Part shown: positions 7,569 through 18,284 of the stretch, in pieces
How positions within the stretch are numbered: the stretch's first letter is position 1
Layout of the letters: each line of letters opens with the position of its first letter
The notes under the pieces: model-generated
The model's input: only the letters and a program-made list of their open reading frames with translations
Database searches by the model: none
Told to the model about the DNA's origin: nothing
Assembly (NCBI GenBank): GCA_029553505.1
Contig: JAKPKY010000175.1
Location: 1 to 36,530 of the forward strand
Length of the DNA: 36,530 bases
Reading direction: 5' to 3'
Origin: Planctomycetota bacterium
GTDB lineage: Bacteria > Planctomycetota > Phycisphaerae > SM23-33
Made by a program: the position numbers and the translations under genes

Positions 7569-8234
7569 ATGAGATTGACCCTATCGCTTGTCGCGGCGGG
7601 CGTGTTGGCGATTTTCGCGTGGGCGGGTTGGGCCCCGGCGGCAGCGCCCCAGCCCTCCGAGGTTCCCACCGCGTGGGAACTGGATTTCCAGTTCCAGGCG
7701 CCCAAGGCCGTCACACTCGCCCTGCCCGGGCATGAGGCGCGCACCTACTGGTACCTGGTCTATCGCGTGACCAACCGCAGCGACCAGGACGTCATCTACG
7801 TGCCCAATTTCGTGTTGTATACCGACACGGGGGAGATTTCCCCCGCCGGCCAGGGCGTGCCCGTCTCCGCATTCGACGCGATCAAGAAACTCACCAACGA
7901 CCCCCTGCTGCTGGACGTGACCAACATCACCGGAAAGCTCCTCCAGGGCGAGGACAACGCCAGGGTGGGCGTGGCGATCTGGCGGGACTTCGACCCCAAG
8001 GCGGGCGAGATCGACGTGTTCATCGGCGGGCTGAGCGGGGAAACCGCGACGGTCCCGCTGCCGGTTCCGGTGGAGGTCGAGCAGACTACGCCGGCCGGCA
8101 AGACCGAGACGGTCACCAAGACGTCGGTCGTGCTGTCCAAGACGCTCCAGGTGCGTTACCGCGTTCCGGGCGAGGCGGCGGGGCGCACCCGCACCGCCGT
8201 CAAGCAGCTCGACAAGGAATGGGTGATGCGGTAG
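7569..8234 (+). CDS. Exported protein of unknown function
   Basis: A 221-residue protein starting at ATG 7569 with a signal peptide ([20 protein letters not shown], cleavage probably near AAAPQP). Upstream in-frame codons exist, but only this ATG places the signal peptide first. The mature part is rich in beta strands, with an immunoglobulin-like stretch ([20 protein letters not shown]) reminiscent of domains that comment on 'normal' versus 'disordered' backbone partners in the envelope; no catalytic motif is visible. I do not recognise a family. It ends directly against a long hairpin (8234-8285) and is followed by rpmA, which has its own promoter. Confidence 0.75.
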   Translation: MRLTLSLVAAGVLAIFAWAGWAPAAAPQPSEVPTAWELDFQFQAPKAVTLALPGHEARTYWYLVYRVTNRSDQDVIYVPNFVLYTDTGEISPAGQGVPVSAFDAIKKLTNDPLLLDVTNITGKLLQGEDNARVGVAIWRDFDPKAGEIDVFIGGLSGETATVPLPVPVEVEQTTPAGKTETVTKTSVVLSKTLQVRYRVPGEAAGRTRTAVKQLDKEWVMR

Positions 8235-8285
8235 TAGTCTTTGGACATTGTTTTTGTGAGTGCAAAATCAATGTCGAAAGACTAC
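8234..8285. repeat. Near-perfect 17-bp inverted repeat starting at the stop codon
   Basis: GTAGTCTTTGGACATTG (8234-8250) pairs with 8269-8285 with a single mismatch, leaving an 18-base loop. The last base of the TAG stop is the first base of the stem. Neither strand has a T run after it, so it is not a classical intrinsic terminator; it may block 3' exonucleases or be an inserted palindromic element. Confidence 0.7.
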
Positions 8286-8286
8286 A

Positions 8287-8370
8287 GAGCAGGCGAACAG
8301 TTGAGCAGGTGAACAGGAGAAAAACGCCATTGAGCCTGCGGTCTCCTGCTCGCCTGTTCACCTGTTTGAC
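8287..8370. repeat. Imperfect palindrome built from GAACAGG-type words
   Basis: The left arm (8287-8320) repeats GAGCAGGCGAACAG and GAGCAGGTGAACAGGAGA; the right arm (8342-8370) is the reverse complement of the same words in a different order. This is the same design as the GGAACC elements elsewhere in the window but with another word. The rest of the 8235-8512 gap holds the rpmA promoter. Confidence 0.6.
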
Positions 8371-8423
8371 AACCCACGAAATCAAAGTTGAAGTATCTAG
8401 TAGCGATGGGGCGAAAACCGCCC

Positions 8424-8452
8424 TTGACACGCACGAGGGGTTTCGATAAGGT
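8424..8452 (+). promoter_or_regulatory. Probable rpmA promoter
   Basis: A perfect -35 TTGACA (8424-8429) is followed after 17 bases by TAAGGT (8447-8452). The transcript would begin near 8459, leaving a leader of about 54 bases before the ATG at 8513. Confidence 0.55.
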
Positions 8453-8512
8453 AAGGGACTCGGAAGAGTTCGAGACCGTCTCAAGGCAACACAGGCAATT
8501 GGGAGTTCAGTG

Positions 8513-8746
8513 ATGGCACATAAAAAGGGACAAGGTTCGACGCGGAACGGGCGCGACAGCAACCCGCAGTACCGCGGCGTCAAGAAGTTCGGCGGCCAGC
8601 CCGTCACCATCGGAACGATTCTCGTCCGCCAGTGCGGCACTCCGTTGAAGGCCGGACTGAACGTCGGGCGCGGGCGCGACGACTCCCTGTTCGCCCTGTC
8701 CGAGGGGACCGTCCGGTTCCGCGGGCGGTTCGTGGACGTCGTCTAG
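8513..8746 (+). CDS. rpmA: 50S ribosomal protein L27
   Basis: A 77-residue L27, slightly shorter than the usual 85 or so. The N-terminus [20 protein letters not shown] is diagnostic; this tail reaches the peptidyl-transferase centre of the large subunit. The core [18 protein letters not shown] and the strand [13 protein letters not shown] are also typical. ATG 8513 is chosen because MAHKKG is the conserved mature start; a GTG lies directly before it. L27 is normally encoded after rplU (L21), but the gene upstream here is an unrelated exported protein, and a terminator separates rpmA from obgE. Confidence 0.96.
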   Translation: MAHKKGQGSTRNGRDSNPQYRGVKKFGGQPVTIGTILVRQCGTPLKAGLNVGRGRDDSLFALSEGTVRFRGRFVDVV

Positions 8747-10677
<1,931 letters not shown>

Positions 10678-10678
10678 G

Positions 10679-10704
10679 AAGGAACCAGGAACCGAGGAAC
10701 CCGG
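10679..10704. repeat. GGAACC element, half-copy (A1)
   Basis: Two GGAACC-type words and AGGAACCCGG follow the coaX stop at once, with no right arm and no recognisable core. It looks like one arm of the elements at 11673, 13255, 18181, 20660 and 34523. Confidence 0.6.
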
Positions 10705-10749
10705 TTTTCCCATTGGCGCGTGCGGTGGACTGTGGTACTCAGGGCGGCC

Positions 10750-11640
10750 ATGAGCGGCGACAGCAGCGAGCCATGGACGGTGTTGAGGCTGTTGAACTGG
10801 ACGAAGGACTACTTCGCCCGCCGGGAGGTGGACTCGCCGCGCCTGTCGGCCGAGGTGCTGCTCGCCCACTCGCTGGGGTGCCGGCGGATCGATCTCTACA
10901 CCCGCTTCGACCACGTGCCGCCCAACGCCCAGCGCGACGCCTTCCGCGAGCTGGTCCGCCGCGCCGCCGAGCACGAGCCGGTGGCCTACCTGACGGGCGA
11001 GAAGGAATTCTACTCGCTCCCCTTCCGCGTGACGCCCGACGTGCTGGTTCCGCGCGGCGAGACGGAGCTGCTGGTGTCCGAGGCGGTGGCGCATCTCCGC
11101 GCCGTCTGCGCGGGCGGGCGGAGCGCGACGTTCTGGGACGCCTGCACGGGCAGCGGGTGCGTGGCCGTCGCGGTGGCGGCCAACGTCCGCGAGGCCCGCG
11201 CGCTGGCGACGGACCTTTCGCCGGCGGCGCTGGACGTCGCGAGGGACAACGCGCAACGCAACGGCGTGTCCGACCGCGTGCGCGTCGAGCCGGCCGACCT
11301 GCTGGAGTTGCCCGAATCGTGCGCGGACCTCGCCCCGTTCGACGCGATCACCGCGAACCCGCCCTACGTGGCCGAGGGCGACGCCGTCGCGCCGTCGGTG
11401 CGTCACGAGCCGCGCCAGGCGCTCTACGCGGGCGCGGACGGTTTGGACTGCCTGCGGAGGCTCATCGCGCAGGCGCCGGCCCGGCTGGGCGCGGACGGAA
11501 TGCTGGCGGTGGAGTTCGGCGCGGGACAGGCCGACGCCGTCCGGGAGTTGATCGTCGCGGCCGGGGCGCTGACCGAACCGCGAATCCTCCGCGACCATCA
11601 GGGAATCGAACGCGCCGCCGTGACGAGCAAAAAAGCGTAA
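10750..11640 (+). CDS. prmC: Release factor glutamine methyltransferase PrmC (HemK)
   Basis: A 296-residue enzyme that methylates the glutamine of the GGQ motif in release factors RF1 and RF2 with SAM. An N-terminal helical domain (1-80) precedes the methyltransferase fold with DACTGSGCVA (130-139), the acidic loop DLSPAALDVARDN and the signature NPPY (203-206) that holds the glutamine side chain. The segment before motif I reads VPRGETELLV where most members have PRPxTE. ATG 10750 is preferred over an upstream ATG at 10720, which would add a ten-residue unconserved tail. It probably shares a transcript with obgE and coaX, 72 bases downstream of coaX. Confidence 0.93.
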   Translation: MSGDSSEPWTVLRLLNWTKDYFARREVDSPRLSAEVLLAHSLGCRRIDLYTRFDHVPPNAQRDAFRELVRRAAEHEPVAYLTGEKEFYSLPFRVTPDVLVPRGETELLVSEAVAHLRAVCAGGRSATFWDACTGSGCVAVAVAANVREARALATDLSPAALDVARDNAQRNGVSDRVRVEPADLLELPESCADLAPFDAITANPPYVAEGDAVAPSVRHEPRQALYAGADGLDCLRRLIAQAPARLGADGMLAVEFGAGQADAVRELIVAAGALTEPRILRDHQGIERAAVTSKKA

Positions 11641-11672
11641 GACCGCAGACGGGGGCCCGGAGGATCGAAAAA

Positions 11673-11760
11673 GTATCCGGGAGCTGAGGAACACGGAACC
11701 CGGGAAGACAAAAACCTCCACACGGGCCGGGTTCCGTGTTCCCTGTTCCGGGTTCCTTTT
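11673..11760 (+). repeat. GGAACC palindromic element (A2), plus orientation
   Basis: The left arm (11680-11703) has GGAACA/GGAACCCGG words, the centre AAGACAAAAACC...GGGCC (about 11704-11729) matches the core shared by A3-A6, and the right arm (11728-11756) has GGGTTCC, TGTTCC and GGGTTCC ending in TTTT. It lies between the convergent prmC and DUF1015 genes, where it could terminate the plus-strand transcript. The rest of the 182-base gap holds nothing I recognise. Confidence 0.8.
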
Positions 11761-11822
11761 CCTTCGCGGCTTTCGGTGACCGCTCCCTGACGGTCGCGGC
11801 TCTGTTGCTCCCCCACTCTCCG

Positions 11823-13115
11823 CTACAGGTCCAGTGGTTTGAGCACCATTCCGGTGGCGAGCTTGGGGTAGAAGTAGGTGCTCTTGTGGGGCATGGCGGC
11901 GCCGGCGTCGGCGATGGTTTCGACGGCTTCCAGGGGCGTGGACTGGAGACAGACGCCAAGCTGTGCCCGCCCGGAGCGGCAGGCGGCCAGCACGTTGCCC
12001 GCGTCGGGCGTGTATTCGATGAACAGTTCCTGGGTGCGCCAGCGTTCGATGTCGCGGTCGATGACGAGCTTGTGGAGGATGGCGACGTCGAGCGCCCGCC
12101 AGGCGTCGTTCTGTTCGGGCGCGGCGGCGACCATCGTGGCGGGATCTTTCAGGCGGGCGATCCACACCTCGGCCGGGTCGGCGCCGAGCATCGCCATCGC
12201 GCCCGGGCCGTATTTCCGCAGCCAGCCTGACGTGTCGCGCGCATCGAAGTCCTCCACGCTGCACCGCCGCCAGGAGAATTCCTTCGCCGCGTCGGCGAGG
12301 CGATGCACGGTGAACGTCTTTTTCAGCCCGTGGACGATGCGGTGCGTGGGCAGGATCAGCAGCCCGGGGTCGGTGTGCTCGACGAGAGCGAACAGGACGA
12401 AGTTGGCCTCGTGGTTCGCGTCGATCCGTCCGCTCTCGCGCAGGCGGCGGGCGAAGTTCATTGCCGTGGTGTACCGGTGATGCCCGTCGGCGATGTAGAC
12501 CGGCGTCTCCCGCAGGGCCGACGCGACGGCGGAGATCACGGCCGGATCCGAGACGGCCCAGAGCTTTTCCTCGACGTCCTTGAGCCACCCGTGCAGCGTG
12601 GGGACGCCCTGCGCCGCCGACCAGAGGGCGTCGGTAGCGTGTCCGGCCGGGTCGCGATAGAACCCGAACACCGGCGACAGCTGCATGCCCGTGTGCTCCG
12701 AGAGCTTCAGACGGTCGGCCTTGGGCCCGTCGAAGGTGTGCTCGTGGGGGATCACGTCCTTGCCCAGTTCCGTGGCGCGTACGCCGCAGAGCATGGCCCG
12801 GCGGTGATACGTCTGGCCCGCCCAGTGGAACGTCTGCTGGTAGGCGTAGAGGCAGGGCTTTTCGTCGCGGATCATGACGCCCTCGGCCTTCCAGCGGTTG
12901 AGGGTGTCGGCCGCCTGACGATAGGCGGACTCGGGGCCGACTTCCTTGGGCGGGACGTGCGGAAGGTCCACGGCCACGATGTTTTGCGGATTCCCCGCCA
13001 GCAGCGCCGCCTTGTCGTCGCCCGTCAGCACGTCATAGGGCGGGGCGATCAGGGCGCTGACGTCTCCCTCGGCGGAACCGCGGTATCTCCAGCCACAGAA
13101 CGGTCTGATTTCCAT
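11823..13115 (-). CDS. DUF1015 family protein
   Basis: A 430-residue cytoplasmic protein of the DUF1015 family, widespread in bacteria and archaea and without established function. Diagnostic stretches are the N-terminal IAPPYDVL (23-30), HEHTFDGPKADRL (124-136) and YIADGHHRYTTA (207-218), a His-rich motif that looks like a metal or nucleotide site. Length and domain order are normal for the family. ATG 13115 begins at the conserved MEIRPF. The gene ends against element A2 and is preceded by a small palindrome and element A3, so it is probably transcribed alone. Confidence 0.9.
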   Translation of the reverse strand: MEIRPFCGWRYRGSAEGDVSALIAPPYDVLTGDDKAALLAGNPQNIVAVDLPHVPPKEVGPESAYRQAADTLNRWKAEGVMIRDEKPCLYAYQQTFHWAGQTYHRRAMLCGVRATELGKDVIPHEHTFDGPKADRLKLSEHTGMQLSPVFGFYRDPAGHATDALWSAAQGVPTLHGWLKDVEEKLWAVSDPAVISAVASALRETPVYIADGHHRYTTAMNFARRLRESGRIDANHEANFVLFALVEHTDPGLLILPTHRIVHGLKKTFTVHRLADAAKEFSWRRCSVEDFDARDTSGWLRKYGPGAMAMLGADPAEVWIARLKDPATMVAAAPEQNDAWRALDVAILHKLVIDRDIERWRTQELFIEYTPDAGNVLAACRSGRAQLGVCLQSTPLEAVETIADAGAAMPHKSTYFYPKLATGMVLKPLDL

Positions 13116-13171
13116 AACACGCCTCCCGACGGAAAGCGCAATACGATAGCGACTTGGCGGGAGGGTTCAAG

Positions 13172-13239
13172 GGAATTGCGGAATGCGGATTTCGGATTGC
13201 GGATTGCCTTACGAATTGCGACAGTCCGCATTCCGAAAT
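13172..13239. repeat. GAATTGCGG/GAATGCGG palindrome
   Basis: The left arm repeats ATTGCGGAATGCGGATTTCGG and its words; the perfect 10-bp stem GGAATGCGGA (13180-13189) pairs with 13225-13234. The words resemble those of the 30456-30749 element (GAAATTCG/GAAATCCG). It lies next to A3 between two minus-strand genes. Confidence 0.65.
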
Positions 13240-13254
13240 CAAGGGATAGAACTG

Positions 13255-13380
13255 AAAAAGGAACCAGGAACCGGGAACAAAGGAACCAGGAACCCGGCCC
13301 GCGCGGCGGCTCTTATCTTTCCGTGTTCCTGGTTCCCCAGTTCCGGATTCCCCGTATTCCCTGGTCCCAAGTCCCTTTCT
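13255..13380 (-). repeat. GGAACC palindromic element (A3), minus orientation
   Basis: The left arm (13259-13296) carries GGAACCAGGAACCGGGAAC and AGGAACCAGGAACCCGG. The core, read on the minus strand, is CGGAAAGATAAGAGCCGCCG then CGCGGGCC (13289-13323). The right arm has degenerate copies ending in CTGGTCCCAAGTCCC. On the minus strand the end of the element runs into TTTTT (complement of 13254-13258), so it may terminate transcription from the gene at 13384. Confidence 0.8.
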
Positions 13381-13383
13381 TTA

Positions 13384-14613
13384 TTACTTCTTCATCGCTT
13401 CCTGGATGGCCAGGACGCTGTAGCAGGTGGCGAGGGCGGGCAGTTTCTCGAACCATCGCTTGGCGGGGTTCTCCCAGTGCCCGTCGGGCGCGACGCGCTG
13501 GCCGAGGGCGTCGATCAACTCCTGCCGCCAGTTGTGTTTGACGCCCTTGGCGTCGGCGATTTCGTCTTCGCCCCAGGCCTGGAGCGCCTTGGCGAACACG
13601 TGGTAGTAGTAGTACAGGCCTTCTTCCGAATGAATTTGCGGCATGTTGGGGTTGCTGTCCAGGCGCCAGTGCTCGCGGATCCACCGCAGCGCCGCCTGTA
13701 CGCGCGGATCCTTGCGGTCCACGCCGGCGTACAGAAGGCTCTTGAATCCGGTGTAGGTCATGCTTCCGTAGCTGCGGAGCCCGAAACGGTCGTCGCCGGC
13801 CTTCGACTCGCCGGTGTTGGGGTCGCCCTTGACGGCCGGAGCGTAGATGAATCCGCCGTCGTTGGCCCCCTGCTGCGCCCAGGGGCGCGGGTTGGTCTCC
13901 TTAAGGTTCTGCGTCCGCGTGACGAAGACGACCATGTTCTTCCAGTACGGGTCGTCGGCCGAGAGCCCGAACTCGTGCAGCGCCTCGGCGCTGTACCCGG
14001 CGTTGCTCAGGTCGGGCCGGCCATGCTCCCCGTAGCTGACCCCGCCGAAAAACGGGTGGTCCTCGGTGATCTTCTGCCCGTCGGCCGACTCCGACCCGGC
14101 GACGATCTGCTGGCCCTTGAGGAACGCGGCGGCCGCTTCCAGCGCGTCGTGGTAGCGGGCATCGCCGGAGGCCTTCAGGGCCATGACGGCGACGGCCGTC
14201 GTGTAGTTCGCCAACCCTTCCTGCGGCGTGTAGAAGCCGCCGTCTTTCTGGCGGGACTTCATCAGCACGTCGAAGCCCTTCCGCACGACGGGGTGCTTGG
14301 CGTCGAAATCGGGATGCTGGAGCAGGGCCTTGAGCACCATGGCCGTCATGGCGGGCTTGTTGGCGCCGTTGAGGCTCCACCCGCCGTCGGAATCGCGGTT
14401 GGACAGCAGCCAGGCGATTCCCCCGTTCATCAGCTTCTGCGCCGCAGCGAGATGCGCCGCGTCCATCGCCCCGGTGGCGGCGGGCGGCAGGGAAAGTTTT
14501 GTAACCGAGGCAGCTGGCGCGGCCGGTGCAGTCGAAGGCTCGTCGGCTACGACTTGCCCGACGTTCCCCATCAGTCCGACCAGAAGCAGGATTGCGAGCG
14601 TTCCGGATTTCAT
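13384..14613 (-). CDS. Exported prenyltransferase/squalene-oxidase-repeat protein
   Basis: A 409-residue exported protein with a signal peptide (MKSGTLAILLLVGLMGNVGQ). It contains the alpha/alpha-toroid repeats of the squalene cyclase and prenyltransferase clan: DSDGGWSLNGANKPAMTAMVLKAL, QKDGGFYTPQEGLANYTTAVAVMAL, DDRFGLRSYGSMTYTGFKSLLYAG and DGHWENPAKRWFEKLPALATCYSVLAI. I do not see the DXDD acid motif of squalene-hopene cyclase, so catalysis is doubtful; many planctomycete homologues are annotated only by the repeat. ATG 14613 is preferred over one seven codons upstream because it starts the signal peptide. It follows gmhB by 53 bases and may share its transcript. Confidence 0.82.
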   Translation of the reverse strand: MKSGTLAILLLVGLMGNVGQVVADEPSTAPAAPAASVTKLSLPPAATGAMDAAHLAAAQKLMNGGIAWLLSNRDSDGGWSLNGANKPAMTAMVLKALLQHPDFDAKHPVVRKGFDVLMKSRQKDGGFYTPQEGLANYTTAVAVMALKASGDARYHDALEAAAAFLKGQQIVAGSESADGQKITEDHPFFGGVSYGEHGRPDLSNAGYSAEALHEFGLSADDPYWKNMVVFVTRTQNLKETNPRPWAQQGANDGGFIYAPAVKGDPNTGESKAGDDRFGLRSYGSMTYTGFKSLLYAGVDRKDPRVQAALRWIREHWRLDSNPNMPQIHSEEGLYYYYHVFAKALQAWGEDEIADAKGVKHNWRQELIDALGQRVAPDGHWENPAKRWFEKLPALATCYSVLAIQEAMKK

Positions 14614-14666
14614 GGCAGAGCCCTTTCGGTGCATGGATTCCCCTTCTTATGAAACGTTCCTCTCCT

Positions 14667-15569
14667 TCAACGGTTCCGGTGGAGCACGAACAGGGACAGC
14701 GCGAAGGTCTGGAGGAACACGGCGATCAGGGCCCAGGTGATGGTCTGCTGGGCGGGCGCTTCGTTGAGGAGCCGCCAGAAGACGTTCAGCAGCGCCAGCA
14801 GCGCCAATATCTGCGAGATCCCCCCGGCGAGCTTGAGGAAGCTGAACTCCTCGTGCTGTCCGGCACGGGCGAGGTGGCGGACGTAGCGGAGGATTTCGCG
14901 CCGGACTTCGCTGTCGTGCATGAGGTCTTCCTCCCGCCCGTTGGGCCGAGGGCTGGCGGCGGGCGCGGCGGCGGGCGCGGCGGCGGGCGCGGGCGCCGCG
15001 TCGGCCTGGCGGATGATGAGGCGCGCGGCTTCGACGAGGTTTCGCACGGAGAAGTCGGCCTGCACCGACTCGTCGGACTCCTGCCCGACGGCCGGCGGCG
15101 CGTCGGGAATCCGCACGCGGATCGTCCGGCACCCGGCGCGGTATCCGGCCTCGACGTCGCGCGGGCTGTCGCCGACCATCCAGCTGCGGGACAGGTCGAT
15201 GTCGAGTTCCTCGGCCGCCTGGAGCAGCATTCCGGGGCGGGGCTTGCGCAGCTCGGATTCCTTGGCATACTGCTCGACGGTGCCCTCGGGGTGGAACGGG
15301 CAATAGTGGATGGCGTCGACGTGGGCCCCTCCGGCCGCGAGTTGGCGGCGGAGCTCGCCGTGGATTTTCTCCAGCGTCTCCTCGGTCAGCAGCCCGCGGG
15401 CGATGCCCGACTGGTTCGTCACGACGACGATCTTGAACCCCGCGCCCGCCAGCGACTTCAGCGCCAGGTCCACCCCGGGCAGCAGCTTGACCGCCTCGGG
15501 GGCGCTGAGGTAGCCGGGGTCCTCGATGAGCGTCCGGTCGCGGTCGAGGAATACGGCCTTGTTCGCCAT
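14667..15569 (-). CDS. gmhB: GmhB-like HAD phosphatase fused to a two-helix membrane domain
   Basis: Residues 1-188 match D-glycero-D-manno-heptose 1,7-bisphosphate phosphatase, which makes the heptose 1-phosphate used by HldE. HAD motifs are DRDRT with Asp9 and Asp11, TNQSG (51-55), Lys109 in RKPRPGM and GDSPRD (133-138). The zinc loop is incomplete: Cys90 and His93 are present, but the usual second cysteine pair is replaced by AKESELRKP. An Ala/Pro linker (189-210) encoded by a tandem 12-base repeat (about 14952-14990) joins it to a segment with two predicted membrane helices (250-268 and 278-296). Met217 of that segment (ATG 14921) has a strong GGAGG, so it may also be made separately. Neighbour hldE supports the heptose role. 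Confidence 0.85.
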   Translation of the reverse strand: MANKAVFLDRDRTLIEDPGYLSAPEAVKLLPGVDLALKSLAGAGFKIVVVTNQSGIARGLLTEETLEKIHGELRRQLAAGGAHVDAIHYCPFHPEGTVEQYAKESELRKPRPGMLLQAAEELDIDLSRSWMVGDSPRDVEAGYRAGCRTIRVRIPDAPPAVGQESDESVQADFSVRNLVEAARLIIRQADAAPAPAAAPAAAPAASPRPNGREEDLMHDSEVRREILRYVRHLARAGQHEEFSFLKLAGGISQILALLALLNVFWRLLNEAPAQQTITWALIAVFLQTFALSLFVLHRNR

Positions 15570-15597
15570 GGTTGGACCTCCCGTGGGCGTCGGCGCG

Positions 15598-17079
15598 TCA
15601 CCGCCCCGGCTCGGCGCCGACGATGCGGTTGATGATCGTCGTGGTGCTCAGTCCGTCGACGGCCCCGAGCGAGACGACCTTCCCGCCGTACTGCTCGACG
15701 AACGCCCGCCCGACGATCTCGCCGGTGGTTCCGCCCTTGACCAGCACGTCGGGCTTGAGCAGCTTCAGCAGCGGCTCGGGGGTGTCCTCTTCGAAAACCG
15801 TCACGTAGTCCACGCACTCCAGGGCGGCCAGCACTTCCGCCCGCTCGCGTTCGCCGATGACGGGCCGGCCCGGGCCCTTGAGGCGCTTGACGCTCGAATC
15901 GCTGTTGACGGCCACCACCAGGCAACTGCCCAGCTCGCGCGCCTGCTGGAGGCAGCGGATGTGCCCGAGGTGCAGCAGGTCGAAGCACCCGTTGGTGAAG
16001 ACGACCTTCTCGCCCTGTTTGCGTCGGCGGGCGAGTTCATCGGACAGCGGGGCGCGGTCGAGCACCTTTCCGCCGCGCAGGCCGACCATGCGGCGAAGTT
16101 CGTCGACGATCTCCCGGCGGCGGATGGGCACGACGCCGAACCGCTCGATCTCCAGCCCGCCTGCGATGTTGGCCAGCGAGACGGCCTGCGCATAATCGCA
16201 CCCGTCGGCCAGCGCGACGGCGAGCATCGCCAGCACCTCGTCGCCGGCGCCGGTGACGTCGTAGACGTTCCGCGGACGGGTGGGAATGATCGTGCCGGGC
16301 TTGTCGCCGCGCGTCCGCAGGTAGGCCCCCTGCTTGTCGAGGGTGACGACGACGGCATCGGCGTCGGCGATCAGGAGCACCTGTTTCGCCGCCCGCTCGA
16401 GGGATTCGTCGTCGACGATGGACACGCCCGTCGCGCGCGAGGCCTCGTAGCGGTTGGGGGTCAGGAGCGTGGCGCCGCGGTAGCGGCGGTAGTCGGCCGT
16501 CAGGGCCGGGTCCACCAGCACCGCCTTGCCCGCGGCGCGGGCGTCGGCGATGATCTGCGGCGTGTTCAGGTCCGTCAGCGTACCCTTGTCGTAGTCCTCC
16601 AGGGCCACCACCCCGCAGGCGGAAAGCTGGCTGCGCACCGCGGCGCGGATCGTCCCCTGCACGCTCTCGGACAACGGCTCGGACACCTCCTCGTCCACGC
16701 GGAGCATCTGCTGGGCGTGGCGGTGCTGGGCCAGCCCGACGTAGCGGGTCTTGACGGTGGTCGCCCGCCCGCGCAGGCGTGCCAGGGTGCTCGTGCCGGC
16801 TCCTTGCGCGCTGAGCAGCGAAACGAGCTGGTCGCCCGGTTCGTCCTGCCCGACGGCGCCGATGCAGGCGACCTTCCCGCCGAGCGCGAGCACGGCGGCC
16901 GCCACGTTCGCCGCGCCGCCGGTGCGCCCCTCGGACCGGACGGCCCGCAGCACGGGCACCGGCGCCTCGGGGCTGATCCGCTCGGCGTCGCCGTAGACGT
17001 ATCGGTCCAGCATGAAGTCGCCCACCAGCGCCACCAGGGGCGAGCTCAGCCGCTCCACGATTTCGATCAACGTATTCAT
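15598..17079 (-). CDS. hldE: Bifunctional heptose 7-phosphate kinase / heptose 1-phosphate adenylyltransferase HldE
   Basis: A 493-residue two-domain enzyme of ADP-heptose synthesis for LPS inner core. The N-terminal PfkB-type kinase (1-325) has GGAANVA (54-60) and the catalytic VTGAGDE (275-281). The C-terminal nucleotidyltransferase (about 350-493) has [13 protein letters not shown] (361-373), where the HxGH-type motif binds ATP, and the late motif STTTIINRI. Both domains are complete. It lies 28 bases after lpxK and 28 bases before gmhB on the same strand, so kinase, phosphatase and adenylyltransferase steps are co-expressed. The isomerase gmhA is not in the window. Confidence 0.95.
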   Translation of the reverse strand: MNTLIEIVERLSSPLVALVGDFMLDRYVYGDAERISPEAPVPVLRAVRSEGRTGGAANVAAAVLALGGKVACIGAVGQDEPGDQLVSLLSAQGAGTSTLARLRGRATTVKTRYVGLAQHRHAQQMLRVDEEVSEPLSESVQGTIRAAVRSQLSACGVVALEDYDKGTLTDLNTPQIIADARAAGKAVLVDPALTADYRRYRGATLLTPNRYEASRATGVSIVDDESLERAAKQVLLIADADAVVVTLDKQGAYLRTRGDKPGTIIPTRPRNVYDVTGAGDEVLAMLAVALADGCDYAQAVSLANIAGGLEIERFGVVPIRRREIVDELRRMVGLRGGKVLDRAPLSDELARRRKQGEKVVFTNGCFDLLHLGHIRCLQQARELGSCLVVAVNSDSSVKRLKGPGRPVIGERERAEVLAALECVDYVTVFEEDTPEPLLKLLKPDVLVKGGTTGEIVGRAFVEQYGGKVVSLGAVDGLSTTTIINRIVGAEPGR

Positions 17080-17107
17080 GGCGTGCGATTGTAAGAGCCC
17101 GCGCGGG

Positions 17108-18142
17108 TCACTGCAAGCAGCGGCGGACCGCGCTCAGCAGCTCGTCGCGCCCGTCGAGCAGGTCGATTTCGACGGCCAGCCGCCAGACCGGTCGCGGCAG
17201 CGGCACGGCGGCGAGGCGGACGTAGTCCTTCTCGGTGGTGACGACGAGTTCCGCCTCGCACCCGGCCAGCCCGTCGCGCAGGGTCTCCAGCAGCGGCCCG
17301 GCGTATTCCGCGTGGTCGCCGACGGCGCGGCGGTCGACCAGGCGGACGTGCAGGTTGTCCAGCATGCGGAAGAACGGTTCGGGGTTGCCGATGCCCGCCA
17401 GCGCGCAGACCTTGCGTCCGGCCAGCGCGTCCAGGGGGCGGGCGGCGCCGGTGACGTCGAGAAACGCGACCGGCCTGTGGGCGGCTGTATGGAGGCTCGC
17501 GCGGGGCGCCAGCGCGCGCAGGCGGGCGCGGAGCGCGGCGAGTTCGTCGCCCGGCACGGCATCGGAACGCGTGACGACCACGCAGGCGGCGTCGCGCAGG
17601 GCGGCGGGCGGCTCGCGCAGCAGCCCGCGCGGCAGGCAGTGCCCGTAGCCGAAGGGATTCGTCGCGTCGATGAGCACGATGTCCAGGTCGCGCCGGAGGC
17701 GCAGGTGCTGGAAGCCGTCGTCCATGACGAGCACGTCGGCGCCGTCGGCGACGGCGGCCTTCGCGGCCGCGGCCCGGTCGGCGTCCACGAACACCTTTGC
17801 GCCAGTGGTGCGGCGGAGCAGTTCGGCCTCGTCGCTGACGCCGGCGACGGATTTGTATCCGCGCGTCAGCACGGCCGGGCGGTAGCCCATCTCCCGCAGG
17901 CGCGAGACGATCCAGGCGACCATGGGCGTCTTGCCCGTTCCGCCGGTGGTGAGGTTGCCCACGCAGAGCACCGGCGCGGCGGCGCGGCGGCGCGGCAGCA
18001 GGCCGAGACGGTACAGGGCGCGGCGGAGCCGCATGACCAGCGCGTAGGGTCCGCTGGCGGCCAGCAGCGCCGTCCGCAGCAGCGTCGGCGCGAGCCCTCG
18101 CCGCCGGCCGCTCAGGATGTCCATCGCCCGCCGCTCGTCCAT
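17108..18142 (-). CDS. lpxK: Tetraacyldisaccharide 4'-kinase LpxK
   Basis: A 344-residue inner-membrane kinase that phosphorylates the 4' position of the lipid A precursor. The N-terminal amphipathic region (15-48) is followed by the P-loop [13 protein letters not shown] (61-73) and the Walker B-like [12 protein letters not shown] (141-152) that contains the catalytic Asp. A frame extension to 18229 would add 29 residues encoded mostly by element A4 and lacking conservation, so ATG 18142 is taken; ATG 18124 is a second option. Its presence with hldE and gmhB shows that the organism makes lipid A and heptose-containing core. It lies downstream of an isocitrate dehydrogenase-like gene, separated by element A4. 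Confidence 0.94.
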   Translation of the reverse strand: MDERRAMDILSGRRRGLAPTLLRTALLAASGPYALVMRLRRALYRLGLLPRRRAAAPVLCVGNLTTGGTGKTPMVAWIVSRLREMGYRPAVLTRGYKSVAGVSDEAELLRRTTGAKVFVDADRAAAAKAAVADGADVLVMDDGFQHLRLRRDLDIVLIDATNPFGYGHCLPRGLLREPPAALRDAACVVVTRSDAVPGDELAALRARLRALAPRASLHTAAHRPVAFLDVTGAARPLDALAGRKVCALAGIGNPEPFFRMLDNLHVRLVDRRAVGDHAEYAGPLLETLRDGLAGCEAELVVTTEKDYVRLAAVPLPRPVWRLAVEIDLLDGRDELLSAVRRCLQ

Positions 18143-18180
18143 GGCGAGACCATGGTACTTTCCGCGGGGGGCAAAGGAAA

Positions 18181-18271
18181 GACCGGGAAAGGAACCAAGA
18201 ACCGGGAACTGAGGAACCCGGAAAAACAAAAGCCGCCGCGCGTGCCGGGTTCCAGGTTCCCTGTTCCGGGT
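18181..18271 (+). repeat. GGAACC palindromic element (A4), plus orientation
   Basis: The left arm (18181-18220) has GGAACCAAGAACCGGGAACT and GAGGAACCCGG. The core AAAAACAAAAGCCGCCGCGCG (18221-18241) is close to that of A3, A5 and A6. The right arm (18245-18275) has GGGTTCCAGGTTCCCTGTTCC and GGGTTCC. It separates the isocitrate dehydrogenase-like gene from lpxK, both on the minus strand. Confidence 0.8.
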
Positions 18272-18284
18272 TCCGTGTTTTCGA

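Noticed and set aside
18143-18229. N-terminal extension of LpxK
   Set aside because: The 29 extra residues are read mostly from element A4, and ATG 18142 begins the conserved protein.
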